This document shows, in pieces, positions 1 through 8,691 of a DNA stretch of 64,000 nucleotides. The position numbers were made by a program, and so were the translations under genes. This stretch comes from Aestuariimicrobium ganziense (lineage in GTDB: Bacteria > Actinomycetota > Actinomycetes > Propionibacteriales > Propionibacteriaceae), in assembly GCF_015352975.1 (NCBI RefSeq), contig NZ_JACYIZ010000009.1, positions 62,001 to 126,000 of the forward strand. The letters run 5' to 3'. Positions within the stretch are counted from its first letter, which is position 1. The number at the start of each line of letters is the position of its first letter. The notes under the pieces were generated by a model. The model was not told the origin of the DNA. It saw only the letters and a program-made list of their open reading frames with translations, and did no database searches.

Positions 1-117
1 CGCGCGGGGCCATCGGAGCGGACGGCCCCCGGGCCAGGCCTGCAGAGTCCACCCCTGGGGGTGCTGCGGCGCCACCGCCCGGCAGCGGGACCCCGGGCGC
101 CGTGGCGAACCCCGCAG

Positions 118-1022
118 TCAGGCGTGCCCCAGTCCGAAACCGGTGCGGTAGGTGTTGCCGACGGTGTCGGTGTAGGGCGTGTAGTCGTCGAAGACGTCCT
201 CGTGGTGCGCCTCGATGGTGACCATGTCGGCCGGCATCGAAGCGGGCAGTCGTCCGCCTGCGGTCGCCGCCCCGGTCAGCACGTCAAGCAGGGCCTTGGT
301 CGAGACCCCGTAGTGGACGAACAGGGCATCGGCCAGCGGCTCGACCTCGGTCATCACGACCGGGGAGTCGAGCTTGACCACCGCCACCACCGGCCTGTCG
401 CCCATGGCCTCGCGCGCGGCCTCGAGGTTGTCGAGGTCGGCCTCGTTGGCCACCACCGACTGCACGCCGCGGTAGGCCCGGTCACCCGCCAGCGACTGCT
501 CGCGCGCAGTCTCGGCGTGGTAGGGGCGGTACTGCAGGCTGAGCGGGCGGAACTTCTCGTCGACGTACGGGTCGCTCATCGGTGAGTTCATCGCCACCAC
601 GGCGACGTCGGCCTCGTCGGGGGAGTCGACCAGGGTGACGTAGTCACCTGCCACCGCCAGGTCGAGCGCGTCGACCTCAGCCGGCGGCACCGGCTGGCGG
701 AAGAAGCCCTTGTGGCCGGCGATGCGTCGACGTGGCAGCCACACCTTCGCGCCCTTCGCCACCGGAGCCGCGTCGCCCTTGAGGTGGACGATCGAGTCGG
801 TCTGGGCCTGCAGGCCGGCGGCCACGAACTCGGGGCAGCCGACCACGCTGCGGCTGTGGTCGGCGTCGAGGTAGGGGTCGTCGAACAGGCCCACCCGGAA
901 CATGCCACGCAGCAGTCGGGTGGCCGACAACTCGAACCGTGCCCGCATCGCGTCCTCGCCGTGCTGTTCGGCGCCCAGACCGAAGGCCTCGACCACCGGC
1001 GTGGCATCGGAGTTGCCGCCGA
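118..1022 (-). pseudogene. GH3 family beta-glycosidase, C-terminal fragment (5' end missing)
   Basis: This is the C-terminal part (about 300 residues) of a glycoside hydrolase family 3 enzyme. The open frame runs without a stop from the join near 1022, through GNSDATPVVEAFGLG, to the TGA at 118. Visible family features are the GEDAMRARFELSATRLLR helix, the LFDDPYLD motif, and a C-terminal domain ending in TGFGLGH. No start codon or ribosome site exists upstream, because the sequence switches at about 1022 to a fragment of an unrelated plus-strand gene. The matching N-terminal part lies at 11146-12090 on the same strand. Roughly 130 residues are absent from both pieces, by comparison with remembered family architecture, and these would include the usual nucleophile Asp. 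The 117 bases downstream contain nothing recognisable. Confidence 0.8.
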
Positions 1023-1211
1023 ACTGACATCGCGGAGAGGCATGCGGGGGAGTCGGTGCTGGTGGTGTCGCACGGGCTGTTCCTCAACCGGATGATCCAT
1101 GCGTTGCTGGGGCTGGAGGGTCGGGTGCTGGGCAGCCTCGACAACGCCCACCACTCGGAACTGCTGCACGGCCACGGGGCGTGGACCCTGGTCGCCCACA
1201 ACGTCGGCTGA
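1023..1211 (+). pseudogene. Histidine phosphatase family protein, C-terminal fragment
   Basis: A plus-strand frame beginning inside a codon at about 1023 reads TDIAERHAGESVLVVSHG and ends WTLVAHNVG at the TGA 1209-1211. ESVLVVSHG is the second catalytic-histidine motif of the phosphoglycerate-mutase-like phosphatases. The ending, LDNAHHSELLHG followed by W-LVAHN, is the usual end of the short GpmB/CobC-type members. About two thirds of the protein, with the N-terminal RHGET motif, is missing, replaced by the GH3 fragment on the opposite strand. It belongs to the same block as the haem cluster. The fragment is too short to assign a substrate. Confidence 0.72.
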
Positions 1212-1235
1212 GCACGCCGGTTGGGCTCGGACTGT

Positions 1236-1287
1236 GGTCACGACCGGTTGGGCCGGGATGGGGTCACGGCCGGTTGGGCCGGGATGG
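1236..1287. repeat. Two-copy 26-base tandem repeat
   Basis: Units at 1236-1261 and 1262-1287 differ at one position (GGTCACGACC against GGTCACGGCC at the start). A decayed partial copy precedes them at about 1212-1235. The repeat sits directly after the phosphatase fragment stop. No coding function is apparent. Confidence 0.8.
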
Positions 1288-1524
1288 GGGCGAGGAACGA
1301 GCCCGCACCCGCGTCTGAAACCTCCCGACCGTTCTTGCGGACCCCGGGCAACCACCCGCGGCGCTTCCGAAAGGGGCCGAAAATCGACATGAGATGGCAT
1401 AGTGCCATCTCATGTCGATTTTCGGCCCGTTCCAGACGAGCGGGCCAGCTATCACGCGGGTGGGGGCGGCGCCATCGGGAGCCAGACAGGGTTTCGACGC
1501 CGGCCGCGGGCTCGTTCCTCGCCC
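1288..1524. repeat. Nested inverted-repeat element with a perfect 26-bp palindrome core
   Basis: The outer arms at 1288-1306 and 1506-1524 are a perfect 19-bp inverted repeat (GCGGGCTCGTTCCTCGCCC and its complement). Similarity continues outward to a GGTTTC motif at each end. The core at 1374-1399 and 1403-1428 is a perfect 26-bp inverted repeat with a TAG loop. Outer and inner repeats share nearly the same centre (about 1401-1406). The whole could fold into a large cruciform or RNA hairpin. It carries no convincing gene, and the short ORFs through it exist because the palindrome lacks stops. It may be a MITE-like or REP-like element, but that is inference. Confidence 0.75.
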
Positions 1525-1670
1525 GGGGCCGGGCTCAACAGCGAGGGCTGGTCTGCCTGCCCGGACCGACAATGGGATTGTGAGTTGCCAGACACGGTTT
1601 CGACACGACCCTCGCGCAGAGCGCTCGCGGTCGGCTCAGAGGCTAAGGAGCCGGGCTCAACCAGCGAGGG
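1481..1670 (+). repeat. Two copies of a GGTTTCGAC...GGGCTCAACC-AGCGAGGG intergenic repeat
   Basis: Copies at about 1481-1547 and 1588-1670 both open with GCCAGACA-(G/C)-GGTTTCGAC and close with CCGGGCTCAAC(C)AGCGAGGG, with divergent middles of different length. A related inverted copy forms part of the element at 1288-1330. Together with the tandem repeat and palindrome they fill the 480-base gene-free stretch 1212-1691. I recall similar GTTTCGA...CTCAACC repeats between genes in actinobacterial genomes, but their function is not known to me. Confidence 0.65.
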
Positions 1671-1691
1671 GCCGGGCGCGACCGGCGGAGG

Positions 1692-2405
1692 TCAGCAGCT
1701 CGGCTGGCGCCCGATCCAGTCGCCCAGCTCGACCCTCGGGCCGGTGAAGAACGGCGTCTCCTCGCGGACGTGCAACCTCGCCTCGACGCCGCGCTGGTGG
1801 CGCATCGCGTCGGTGAGCCGGTGCAGTTCGTCCGCCTCGAAGGCGAGGATCCACTCGTAGTCGCCCAGCGCGAAGCTCGACAGCGTCGACGCCACCACAT
1901 CCGGGAACTCGCGACCCGCGGCCCCGTGCTCGTACAGCATCTTCGAGCGGTGCTCGTTGTCGAGGTAGTACCAGTCGTAGCTGCGCGTGAACGGGTACAC
2001 CGTCAGCCACGGGCGCGGCGCGAAGCCGGCGAAGCAGCTCGGCACATGCGTCCGGTTGAACTCGGCCGGCCGGTGCACGCCCATGACGGACCACACCGGG
2101 TCCAGGTAGTGCCCCAGCGCGCTCTGCCGGATCGTGTGGTACCCGTCCTGCAGCTTGCGGGGGTCATCGGCGAGCATCCAGACCATGAGGTCGGCGTCGG
2201 CGCGGAAACCGCCGACGTCGTAGAAGCCGCGCACCGTCACGCCGGTCTCGCGCAGCGAATGCTCCAGTGCGGCCGCGTCCTCCAGCATCGGCAGCGGGGC
2301 CGCCGTCGCGAACACGGAGTACATGGCGTAGAGCGGCTGGTGGTTGATGGCCTCGAGGTCGACGTCGACGGCGTCGCGCTCGTCGCGGCCGGGGTGCTTG
2401 CTCAT
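1692..2405 (-). CDS. hemQ: Coproheme decarboxylase HemQ/ChdC
   Basis: The 237-residue product belongs to the chlorite-dismutase fold family and catalyses the last step of the coproporphyrin-dependent pathway. It removes two propionate carboxyls from iron-coproporphyrin III, using peroxide, to give haem b. The segment TVYPFTRSYDWYYLD contains the Tyr (about 137) expected to act as radical. LYEHG (His about 160) fits the proximal iron ligand, and the EWILAFEAD and RVELGDW stretches are typical of actinobacterial HemQ. The ATG at 2405 overlaps the hemH stop (ATGA), so translation is probably coupled. It ends the leftward hemA-hemH-hemQ transcript. The family length and context make the assignment firm. 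Confidence 0.93.
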   Translation of the reverse strand: MSKHPGRDERDAVDVDLEAINHQPLYAMYSVFATAAPLPMLEDAAALEHSLRETGVTVRGFYDVGGFRADADLMVWMLADDPRKLQDGYHTIRQSALGHYLDPVWSVMGVHRPAEFNRTHVPSCFAGFAPRPWLTVYPFTRSYDWYYLDNEHRSKMLYEHGAAGREFPDVVASTLSSFALGDYEWILAFEADELHRLTDAMRHQRGVEARLHVREETPFFTGPRVELGDWIGRQPSC

Positions 2406-3454
2406 GGGGTCTCCTCCGTGGTGGCGGGCCGCGGCAGGCAGCAGCGGCCGGTGGCGAACTGGCACAGCGCGGTCGAGTCCCTCTCCCCGCGGGCGACGGC
2501 GGCCCGTTCGAGGAGGCGGTCGACGAGCAGGGTGGCGAACGCGGGATCGGTGCCGACTGTCGCGGCGCGCTCGTACGGCAGCGCCAGCTCGGCGGCGGTC
2601 TCCCGGGCCTGGGTGTCGAGGTCGTAGGCGACCTCCATGTGGTCGGAGATGAAGCCGATGGGGGCCGCGACGACGCCGGCGACGCCATCGGCCTGTACCT
2701 CGGGCATCCGGTCGTTGACGTCGGGTTCCAGCCACGGGATGCGCGGCGAGCCCGAACGGGAGCAGAAGGTCAGCTCCCACACGAGGTCCTCGCCCAGTTC
2801 CGCGCCGGCCCGCGCCGCCACGTCGGCCGCGACCCGCAGGTGCTGGGCCTCGTAGCGACGATGCGGCTCACCTGTCGACGACGCCGTGTTCATCGCGGTG
2901 GGGATGGAGTGAGTGACAAACAGCACGCGCAGGACGCCGTCCCCGATGCGCTCCCGCAGCGCCCGCACCGCCGCCACGAGCGCCCGCGCGTTGGCCGCCG
3001 CGAACTCGGGCGCATCCCAGAATGGGTCCACCTTGTCGACGGCGATCGGCAGGTCCCGGACGGCCCCGAGGATGTCCTCGTGGTACTGGCGGCAGTTGGA
3101 GTACGACTGATAGGCCGACGTCGCCAGCGCGAGCACGCGCGTATGGCCGTCGTCGACGAGGCCCTGGACGGTGTCGGCGATGAACGGCTTCCAGTTACGG
3201 TTGCCGATGACCACCGGCACGTGCACCCCGCGGCGCGCCAGTTCCTCGCGGACGGCCGCCATGAGGGCGGCGTTGAGCTCGTTGATGGGGGAGCGGCCGC
3301 CGAACAGCTCGTAGTGCTGCGACACCTCCACCAGCCGTTCGTCCGGGATGCCCTTGCCGGCGGTGGCATTGCGCATGAACGGCAGCACGTCGGCCGACTC
3401 GTCGGGCCCCCCGTACGAGGCGAACAGCACGGCGGAATATGGGTCGAGGGTCAC
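2402..3454 (-). CDS. hemH: Coproporphyrin ferrochelatase HemH/CpfC
   Basis: The 350-residue enzyme inserts Fe2+ into coproporphyrin III, the substrate implied by the adjacent hemQ. The chelatase core is clear: LFASYGGPDES near the start, GNRNWKPF, THSIPTAMN with the catalytic His (about 182), and GFISDHMEVAYDLD with the catalytic Glu (about 274). Four cysteines, at about 121 (YSNCRQY), 331, 338 and 339 (LCQFATGRCC), sit where actinobacterial ferrochelatases bind a [2Fe-2S] cluster. The adjacent CC differs from the CxC I recall. The GTG start at 3454 overlaps the hemA stop by four bases (GTGA) and has GGGAGG five bases upstream. Confidence 0.93.
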   Translation of the reverse strand: MTLDPYSAVLFASYGGPDESADVLPFMRNATAGKGIPDERLVEVSQHYELFGGRSPINELNAALMAAVREELARRGVHVPVVIGNRNWKPFIADTVQGLVDDGHTRVLALATSAYQSYSNCRQYHEDILGAVRDLPIAVDKVDPFWDAPEFAAANARALVAAVRALRERIGDGVLRVLFVTHSIPTAMNTASSTGEPHRRYEAQHLRVAADVAARAGAELGEDLVWELTFCSRSGSPRIPWLEPDVNDRMPEVQADGVAGVVAAPIGFISDHMEVAYDLDTQARETAAELALPYERAATVGTDPAFATLLVDRLLERAAVARGERDSTALCQFATGRCCLPRPATTEETP

Positions 3455-4737
3455 ATGGCCTCCCGGGTAGTCGTCGAGTCGAGGTCGCAGATCTTCATGT
3501 CGGTGACGGGGCAGCGGCCGGTCTCCAACTCGTCGGGGTCGACGGCGGGCTCGTCGCCGATGCCGTACAACTCGGCCATGGCGCTCAGGTATTCGTCTGT
3601 GCGGCCCAACTCTGCGGCCTGGCGGGCCCGGCTCGAGGGAATGTGCAGCAGCCGGGTGGCGAGCCGTCGAAGGGCGAGCGCCGCATCCTCCTTTGTGAGT
3701 TGGCGCTGCGGCAGGCGGGCGACCTCGTCGTCGACCATCGCCAGCACCGTGTCGCGGAGGCTGACGACGGCGGGGTCGACGACCCGGGCCCGGAGCCTGG
3801 CCATCGTGGCGGCGACGCCGGCGCGCACGAGGGTCTCCGCACGTTCGGAGTCCTCCGCGTAGCCGGGGCCGACGGCGCCCTGGATGGCGGCGAGGTCCAC
3901 CAGCGTCACGCCCGGCAGCGAGCCGACGCGGGGGTCGACGTCGTGCTGGAGCGACAGGTCGAGCAGGCGCATGCCGGGGGCGACGTCGTCGACGGTGACC
4001 TCGGTGGAGCCGAGGCCGCGGCAGGTGACGACGAGGTCCGCGCCGTTGAGGGCGCTGGCCAGGCACGGGGAGTGCGAGGTGTGGTGGCTGGCGGCGAACT
4101 CGGCCCCCCGGCCGCTGGCGGAGTGGACGGCGATGTCGCGCACGCCGCGGGCCCGGAGCGCGGCCACGACGGCGCCCGCGTAGGAGCCGGTGCCGACGAT
4201 GGTGACGCGCGCCGACGGCCAATCGGGGAGGTTGATGATGTCGAGCCCGGTGTTGACGACGGAGCGCCCTGCCCCCTCGAGGCTCGTCTCCCGCGCGATC
4301 CGGCGCGACGTCTTCAACGCCTCCTCGACGGCAATGCCGAGCGGCAGGGAGCAGCGCCCGGAGTCCTGCGCGTCCATGAGGGCGCGGCGCAACTGGCCGG
4401 CGATCTCCCGCTCACCGACGACCATCGAGTCCAGGCCGGCGGCCACGCGGAACACGTGGGCCAGCGCGGCCTCGCCGAGGAACAGGTCCCACGACGGCTG
4501 CTCGTCGATGCCCTCGTTGAGCAAGGCGCGCAGGCAGTGGTTGGGGACGTCGGCCGCCGTCTCCAACATCACCTCGACGCGGTTGCAGGTGCCGAGCACG
4601 ACGGCACCATTGACGTCGGGGAATGACTGGAGCCGTTCGGTGATGCCGGGGATGTGCCCACTGACCCGCTCGACCTCCGACAGTCCTTGTCGGTCGTGCT
4701 GGATTGAGAAGATGCGCAATGTCACAGTGGCGCCCAT
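3451..4737 (-). CDS. hemA: Glutamyl-tRNA reductase
   Basis: The 428-residue enzyme reduces glutamyl-tRNA(Glu) with NADPH to glutamate-1-semialdehyde, the committed step of C5-type tetrapyrrole synthesis. The catalytic Cys lies in VLGTCNRVEV (about residue 51). The GEREIAGQLRRAL segment and the NADP-binding VTIVGTGSYAGAVVAALRARG follow, with a C-terminal dimerisation region. It is divergent from hemE with only 38 bases between the two ATGs, so both promoters must overlap or lie inside the opposing genes. An in-frame GTG four codons into the gene is an alternative start. No good ribosome site is visible for either. Confidence 0.92.
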   Translation of the reverse strand: MGATVTLRIFSIQHDRQGLSEVERVSGHIPGITERLQSFPDVNGAVVLGTCNRVEVMLETAADVPNHCLRALLNEGIDEQPSWDLFLGEAALAHVFRVAAGLDSMVVGEREIAGQLRRALMDAQDSGRCSLPLGIAVEEALKTSRRIARETSLEGAGRSVVNTGLDIINLPDWPSARVTIVGTGSYAGAVVAALRARGVRDIAVHSASGRGAEFAASHHTSHSPCLASALNGADLVVTCRGLGSTEVTVDDVAPGMRLLDLSLQHDVDPRVGSLPGVTLVDLAAIQGAVGPGYAEDSERAETLVRAGVAATMARLRARVVDPAVVSLRDTVLAMVDDEVARLPQRQLTKEDAALALRRLATRLLHIPSSRARQAAELGRTDEYLSAMAELYGIGDEPAVDPDELETGRCPVTDMKICDLDSTTTREAM

Positions 4738-4775
4738 TCAACCATCACTTGCGGATGGGGCAGAATCGATACACC

Positions 4776-5783
4776 ATGAGTCCACTCCTCGCCGCCCTGA
4801 ACGGCCAACGCCCCGCCCACCTGCCCGTCTGGTTCATGCGCCAGGCGGGCCGCTCGCTGCCGGAGTACAAGGAGGTTCGTGGGTCGACGACCATCCTCGA
4901 GGCCTGCCTCCGGCCCGACCTCGCCGCCGAGATCACGCTGCAACCGGTGCGTCGGCACAGGGTGGATGCGGCCATCTTCTTCAGCGACATCATGACCCCG
5001 CTGGTGCTGGCCGGGGTCGGGGTGGAGATCCACTCCGGCGTCGGGCCCGTCATCGACGAGCCCATCCGCACCGCCGCCGACGTCGACCGCCTCGTCGCGC
5101 ACACGATGGACGACGTCAGTGCCATCACCGAGGCGGTGCGGCACGTCGTCGCGGAATTGGGGGAGGAGACGCCGCTCATCGGGTTCGCGGGCGCCCCGTT
5201 CACCCTGGCCGCCTACCTCGTCGAGGGCCGCGGCTCGCGCGACCACCTCGCCGCCCGCTCGATGATGCACGCCGACCCCGAGTCCTGGCACCGCCTCCTC
5301 GACTGGTGCGCCCGGCTCTCCGGCCAGTTCCTCACCGCCCAGGTCGATGCCGGCGCCCGCGCCGTCCAGTTGTTCGACTCGTGGGCCGGCGCCCTGACCC
5401 GCGCCGACTACGTCTCCGCCGTCGCCCCCCATTCGGCGACGGCGCTGGCGGCGGTCGCCGGACGGGTGCCCCGCATCCACTTCGGCGTCGGCACACGGCA
5501 CCTGCTCACCGACATGGCCGCGTGCGGGGTCGAGGCCATGGGCATCGACTACCGCACCCCGCTCGACGAGGCCGCCTGGCTGCTGCCCGGGTTGCCGTTG
5601 CAGGGCAACATCGACCCGGCGTTGCTGGCCGCCGGCTGGGATGCCCTCGAGGCGCACGCGCGTGACGTCGTCGAACGAGGCAAGGCGGCCCCCGCGCACG
5701 TGGTGAACCTCGGCCACGGCGTCCCCCCGACCACCGACCCCGGAGTGATCACCGACCTGGTGGCGCTCCTCCACGAGCTGTGA
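4776..5783 (+). CDS. hemE: Uroporphyrinogen III decarboxylase
   Basis: The 335-residue cytosolic enzyme decarboxylates the four acetate side chains of uroporphyrinogen III to give coproporphyrinogen III. The signature PVWFMRQAGRSLPEYKEVR (about residues 17-35) carries the substrate-binding Arg pair. FFSDIMTPL holds the catalytic-site Asp, and GFAGAPFTLAAYLVEG matches the second family signature. The C-terminal NLGHGVPPTTDP is also diagnostic. The ATG at 4776 is the first sensible start; CAGAAT at 4761-4766 could be a -10 box, leaving almost no leader. First gene of the rightward haem operon; its stop overlaps hemY by four bases. Confidence 0.94.
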   Translation: MSPLLAALNGQRPAHLPVWFMRQAGRSLPEYKEVRGSTTILEACLRPDLAAEITLQPVRRHRVDAAIFFSDIMTPLVLAGVGVEIHSGVGPVIDEPIRTAADVDRLVAHTMDDVSAITEAVRHVVAELGEETPLIGFAGAPFTLAAYLVEGRGSRDHLAARSMMHADPESWHRLLDWCARLSGQFLTAQVDAGARAVQLFDSWAGALTRADYVSAVAPHSATALAAVAGRVPRIHFGVGTRHLLTDMAACGVEAMGIDYRTPLDEAAWLLPGLPLQGNIDPALLAAGWDALEAHARDVVERGKAAPAHVVNLGHGVPPTTDPGVITDLVALLHEL

Positions 5784-7060
5784 ACGCCGTCGTCGTCGGT
5801 GGCGGGCTCGCCGGGCTCGTCGCCGCCCACCGACTCGTGAAGGCAGGCATGCAGGTCACGCTGCTCGAGGCGTCCGGCGTCCTCGGCGGCATGGTGGGCC
5901 GCGTCACGCTCGGCGGCGTCACCGTCGACTCCGGGGCCGAGGCATACGCCGTCCGCGGCGGGGTCGGGCGCTCGCTGTGCGAGGAACTCGGCCTCACCGT
6001 CCACGGCCCCGCCGGTCAGCCGCATCTGTGGTGGCCCGACGGCGTGTGGCCCATGGCCGAGGGTGTGCTCGGCATCCCCGCCAGCCTCGACGACCCGGCC
6101 CTTGGCGTCCTGACACCTGCGGAGCTCGAGCGGCTCCGCCTCGACGCCGAGCTCGACCGCGCCGTCGGCTCCGATTCCACCACCGTCGGCGACCTCGTCC
6201 GGCTCCGCCTCGGCGACGGCGCCCTCGCGAAGCTCGTCACCCCGGTGGCGCGCGGCGTCTACTCGCTGGAGCCCGACCGGATGCCCCTGGCCTCCTTCGC
6301 GCCCGGCCTCCTGCAGGCGCTGGGCGACACGGGATCCCTCGTGGCCGCCGTCGCCGCGGTCAGGCGCCCCGGCGCGGCCGCCGTCGAGCAGCCGGAGGGC
6401 GGCATGTTCCGCCTCGTCGACGCGCTCGCCGACGCCATTCGCGCCGGCGGCGGGTCCATCGTCACGACGGCGCCCGTCACGGCGCTGCGGCGGGGAACCT
6501 CTGGCTTCGTCGTCCAGACGGGGGAGTCGTCGCTGGCGGCGGAGAAGCTGGTGCTCGCCGCGCCCGCGTCGTTGACGGCGGGGCTCATGGAACCGCTTGG
6601 CGTCCAGTTCGCCGTCCCGGGGGTGAAGACGGCGCGCCTGACGATGCTCAGCATCCGCTCCGAGGCCCTCGCCGACGCGCCGATCGGCTCCGGCCTCCTC
6701 GTCGGCCGCCCGGACCCGGAGATCAAGGCCAAGGCGCTGACCCACTACTCCGAGAAGTGGCCGTGGGCGAGGGTCAACGGCCAGGAGGTCATCCGGCTCT
6801 CGTACCCGGAGCAGCTCATCCCCTCCCTGGTCGACGCCATCGCCGACGCCTCGCGCTTCCTCGGCACCGAGATCGCCGACCGCGACGTCACCGGCATCGA
6901 GACGGTGGGCTGGGAGGCCATGCCCACCAGGCTGGAGCCGTCGACGGCGCAGCACCTCAGGGGCCTGTTCTCGGAGGCCGGGGTCGACGTCGTCGGCGGC
7001 TGGCTGGACGGAAACGGGATCGCCTCGGTCATCGCCGGGGGTGCCGGGGTGGCGTCGTGA
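5780..7060 (+). CDS. hemY: Coproporphyrinogen/protoporphyrinogen oxidase HemY/CgoX
   Basis: The 426-residue FAD enzyme oxidises the porphyrinogen ring, removing six electrons with O2. Because hemQ is present, coproporphyrinogen III is the likely substrate (CgoX role). The N-terminus VVVGGGLAGLVAAHRL is a Rossmann FAD-binding motif, followed by LLEASGVLGGMVGR. The C-terminus WLDGNGIASVIAGG is the matching FAD contact of the family. The GTG start at 5780 overlaps the hemE stop (GTGA). The product is somewhat shorter than the roughly 460-470 residues I recall for HemY proteins, but no core motif is missing. Confidence 0.9.
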   Translation: MNAVVVGGGLAGLVAAHRLVKAGMQVTLLEASGVLGGMVGRVTLGGVTVDSGAEAYAVRGGVGRSLCEELGLTVHGPAGQPHLWWPDGVWPMAEGVLGIPASLDDPALGVLTPAELERLRLDAELDRAVGSDSTTVGDLVRLRLGDGALAKLVTPVARGVYSLEPDRMPLASFAPGLLQALGDTGSLVAAVAAVRRPGAAAVEQPEGGMFRLVDALADAIRAGGGSIVTTAPVTALRRGTSGFVVQTGESSLAAEKLVLAAPASLTAGLMEPLGVQFAVPGVKTARLTMLSIRSEALADAPIGSGLLVGRPDPEIKAKALTHYSEKWPWARVNGQEVIRLSYPEQLIPSLVDAIADASRFLGTEIADRDVTGIETVGWEAMPTRLEPSTAQHLRGLFSEAGVDVVGGWLDGNGIASVIAGGAGVAS

Positions 7061-8691
7061 GGCTGCGCCTCGGCACCCGAGGCTCGGCCTTGGCCGTCAC
7101 GCAGTCCGAGCACGTGGCCGAGGCCCTGCGGGCACGCGGTCATGACGTGGCCCTGGTGCGGATCAAGACGGAGGGCGACGTCACGACCGGCTCGCTGACG
7201 GCGCTGCCGACGCTCGGCGTGTTCGCGGCCGAGCTGCGCACGGCGCTGCTCGACGGGCGCTGCGACCTCGCTGTCCACTCGCTCAAGGACCTGCCGACCG
7301 AGCCCGTGGCAGGTTTGGTGATCGCGGCCGTTCCCGCGCGCGAGGACGCCCGCGACGCCCTGTGCGCGCGTGACGGGCTCACGCTCGCCGGCCTCCCGTC
7401 TGGGGCGACGGTGGGCACGGGCTCGCCGCGGCGGGTCGCGCAACTGCGGGCGCTGCGGCCCGACCTGGTCTTCGTCGACATCCGGGGCAACGTGGGCACC
7501 CGGCTGGCTCGGGTGACCGAGGGCGACCTCGACGCCGTCGTGCTGGCGGCCGCCGGCCTCAGGCGGCTGGGGCTGGCCGACCGGATCACCGACCTGCTCG
7601 ACATCCTGCCCGCCCCCGGCCAGGGGGCCCTGGCGCTGGAGTGCCGCGAGGACGCCGTCGAGGTGGCGGCGGCGCTGGCCGAACTGGAGGACGCCGACAC
7701 GCGGCTGGCCGTGGACGAGGAGCGCGCCGTGCTCGCCGGGCTCGGCGGCGGCTGCGCGGCGCCCATCGCCGCCTGGGGTGCCGACGGCGTGCTGCGGGCC
7801 ACCGTCTCCTCCCTCGACGGAGAATCGGCGGCTCGCGCCGAGGTCGCGCTGGGCAACGGCGCGGGGCGAGACGCCGTCCGCCTCCTGCTCACCGACGGCG
7901 CAGCCGACGTCACCGAACTCACCGCCAGCCGGCCCTCCCGCCTGGCCGACCTCCACGACGACACCTCGCTCTGGGGCGGCGACGCGGTCCTCGCCGGGCT
8001 GCGCATCCTCCTGCCCCGCGCCGACGGGGACCTGGCCGAGGGGCTGCGCGCCGCTGGCGCCGAGGTCGTCGCCGAGCCGCTCACCCGCCGTGTCCCCGTG
8101 GCGGCGAGCGGCACGCTCGACGGCGCCGACTGGGTCGTGCTGACCTCGCCGTTCGCCGTCGAGGCGCTGGCGGGGGCCGGGCTGGCGGTCCCCGAGGGTG
8201 CGCGGGTCGCGGCCGTCGGCGAGGCGACCGCCCGGGCCGCCCGCGACGTCGGCTTGGCCGTCTCCCTCGTGCCCGACGGCGAATCCTCCGCCAGGGCGTT
8301 GGCCGAGGCCTTCCCGGAGGGGAGCGGACGGGTCGCGATCCCCGGCTCCGCGCTGTCCAGCACCGTCCTGGCCGACGGGCTCGCCGCCAAGGGGTACGCC
8401 GTCAGCCAGTTCGCGACGTACGCCGTCGACCCCCTCGACGGGGCCCCTGCCCAGCTCTTGGCCGAGTGGCTCGACGGGCACTTCGACGTCGTCGTCATCA
8501 CCGCGGGGTCCATCGCCGCGGCCGTCGGGTCGCTGCTGGGGTGGGCGCCGTCGGCCTCCGTCGTGGCGTTCGGGCCGCCGTCGGCCGCCGCGCTCGGCCG
8601 TCTGGGCGTCGACGTCGCGGCCACCGCAGCCACCCAGGACGCCCCCGGCGTCGTCGCAGCCATCGCCTCGCTCGGAAAGGCACCGCAATGA
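7057..8691 (+). CDS. hemCD: Fused porphobilinogen deaminase / uroporphyrinogen III synthase (HemC-HemD)
   Basis: A 544-residue two-domain protein. Residues 1 to about 300 are HemC: LRLGTRGSALAVTQSE, VHSLKDLPTE, GTGSPRRVAQL and DIRGNVGTRL, with the dipyrromethane-cofactor Cys in GLGGGCAAP (about 233). Residues about 315-544 are HemD: LRILLPRADGDLAEGL, DWVVLTSPFAVEAL, and a C-terminal VVAFGPPSAAALGRLG. The fusion would pass hydroxymethylbilane straight from deaminase to synthase before it cyclises spontaneously. The GTG start overlaps the hemY stop (GTGA), and its own stop overlaps hemB (ATGA). There is no frameshift or linker anomaly. A separate, truncated hemC start lies at 10969. Confidence 0.92.
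   Translation: MRLRLGTRGSALAVTQSEHVAEALRARGHDVALVRIKTEGDVTTGSLTALPTLGVFAAELRTALLDGRCDLAVHSLKDLPTEPVAGLVIAAVPAREDARDALCARDGLTLAGLPSGATVGTGSPRRVAQLRALRPDLVFVDIRGNVGTRLARVTEGDLDAVVLAAAGLRRLGLADRITDLLDILPAPGQGALALECREDAVEVAAALAELEDADTRLAVDEERAVLAGLGGGCAAPIAAWGADGVLRATVSSLDGESAARAEVALGNGAGRDAVRLLLTDGAADVTELTASRPSRLADLHDDTSLWGGDAVLAGLRILLPRADGDLAEGLRAAGAEVVAEPLTRRVPVAASGTLDGADWVVLTSPFAVEALAGAGLAVPEGARVAAVGEATARAARDVGLAVSLVPDGESSARALAEAFPEGSGRVAIPGSALSSTVLADGLAAKGYAVSQFATYAVDPLDGAPAQLLAEWLDGHFDVVVITAGSIAAAVGSLLGWAPSASVVAFGPPSAAALGRLGVDVAATAATQDAPGVVAAIASLGKAPQ

Noticed and set aside
1264..1860. Short genes through the palindrome (both strands)
   Set aside because: Apparent proteins share the same segment on both strands because of the inverted repeat, with no ribosome sites or family motifs.
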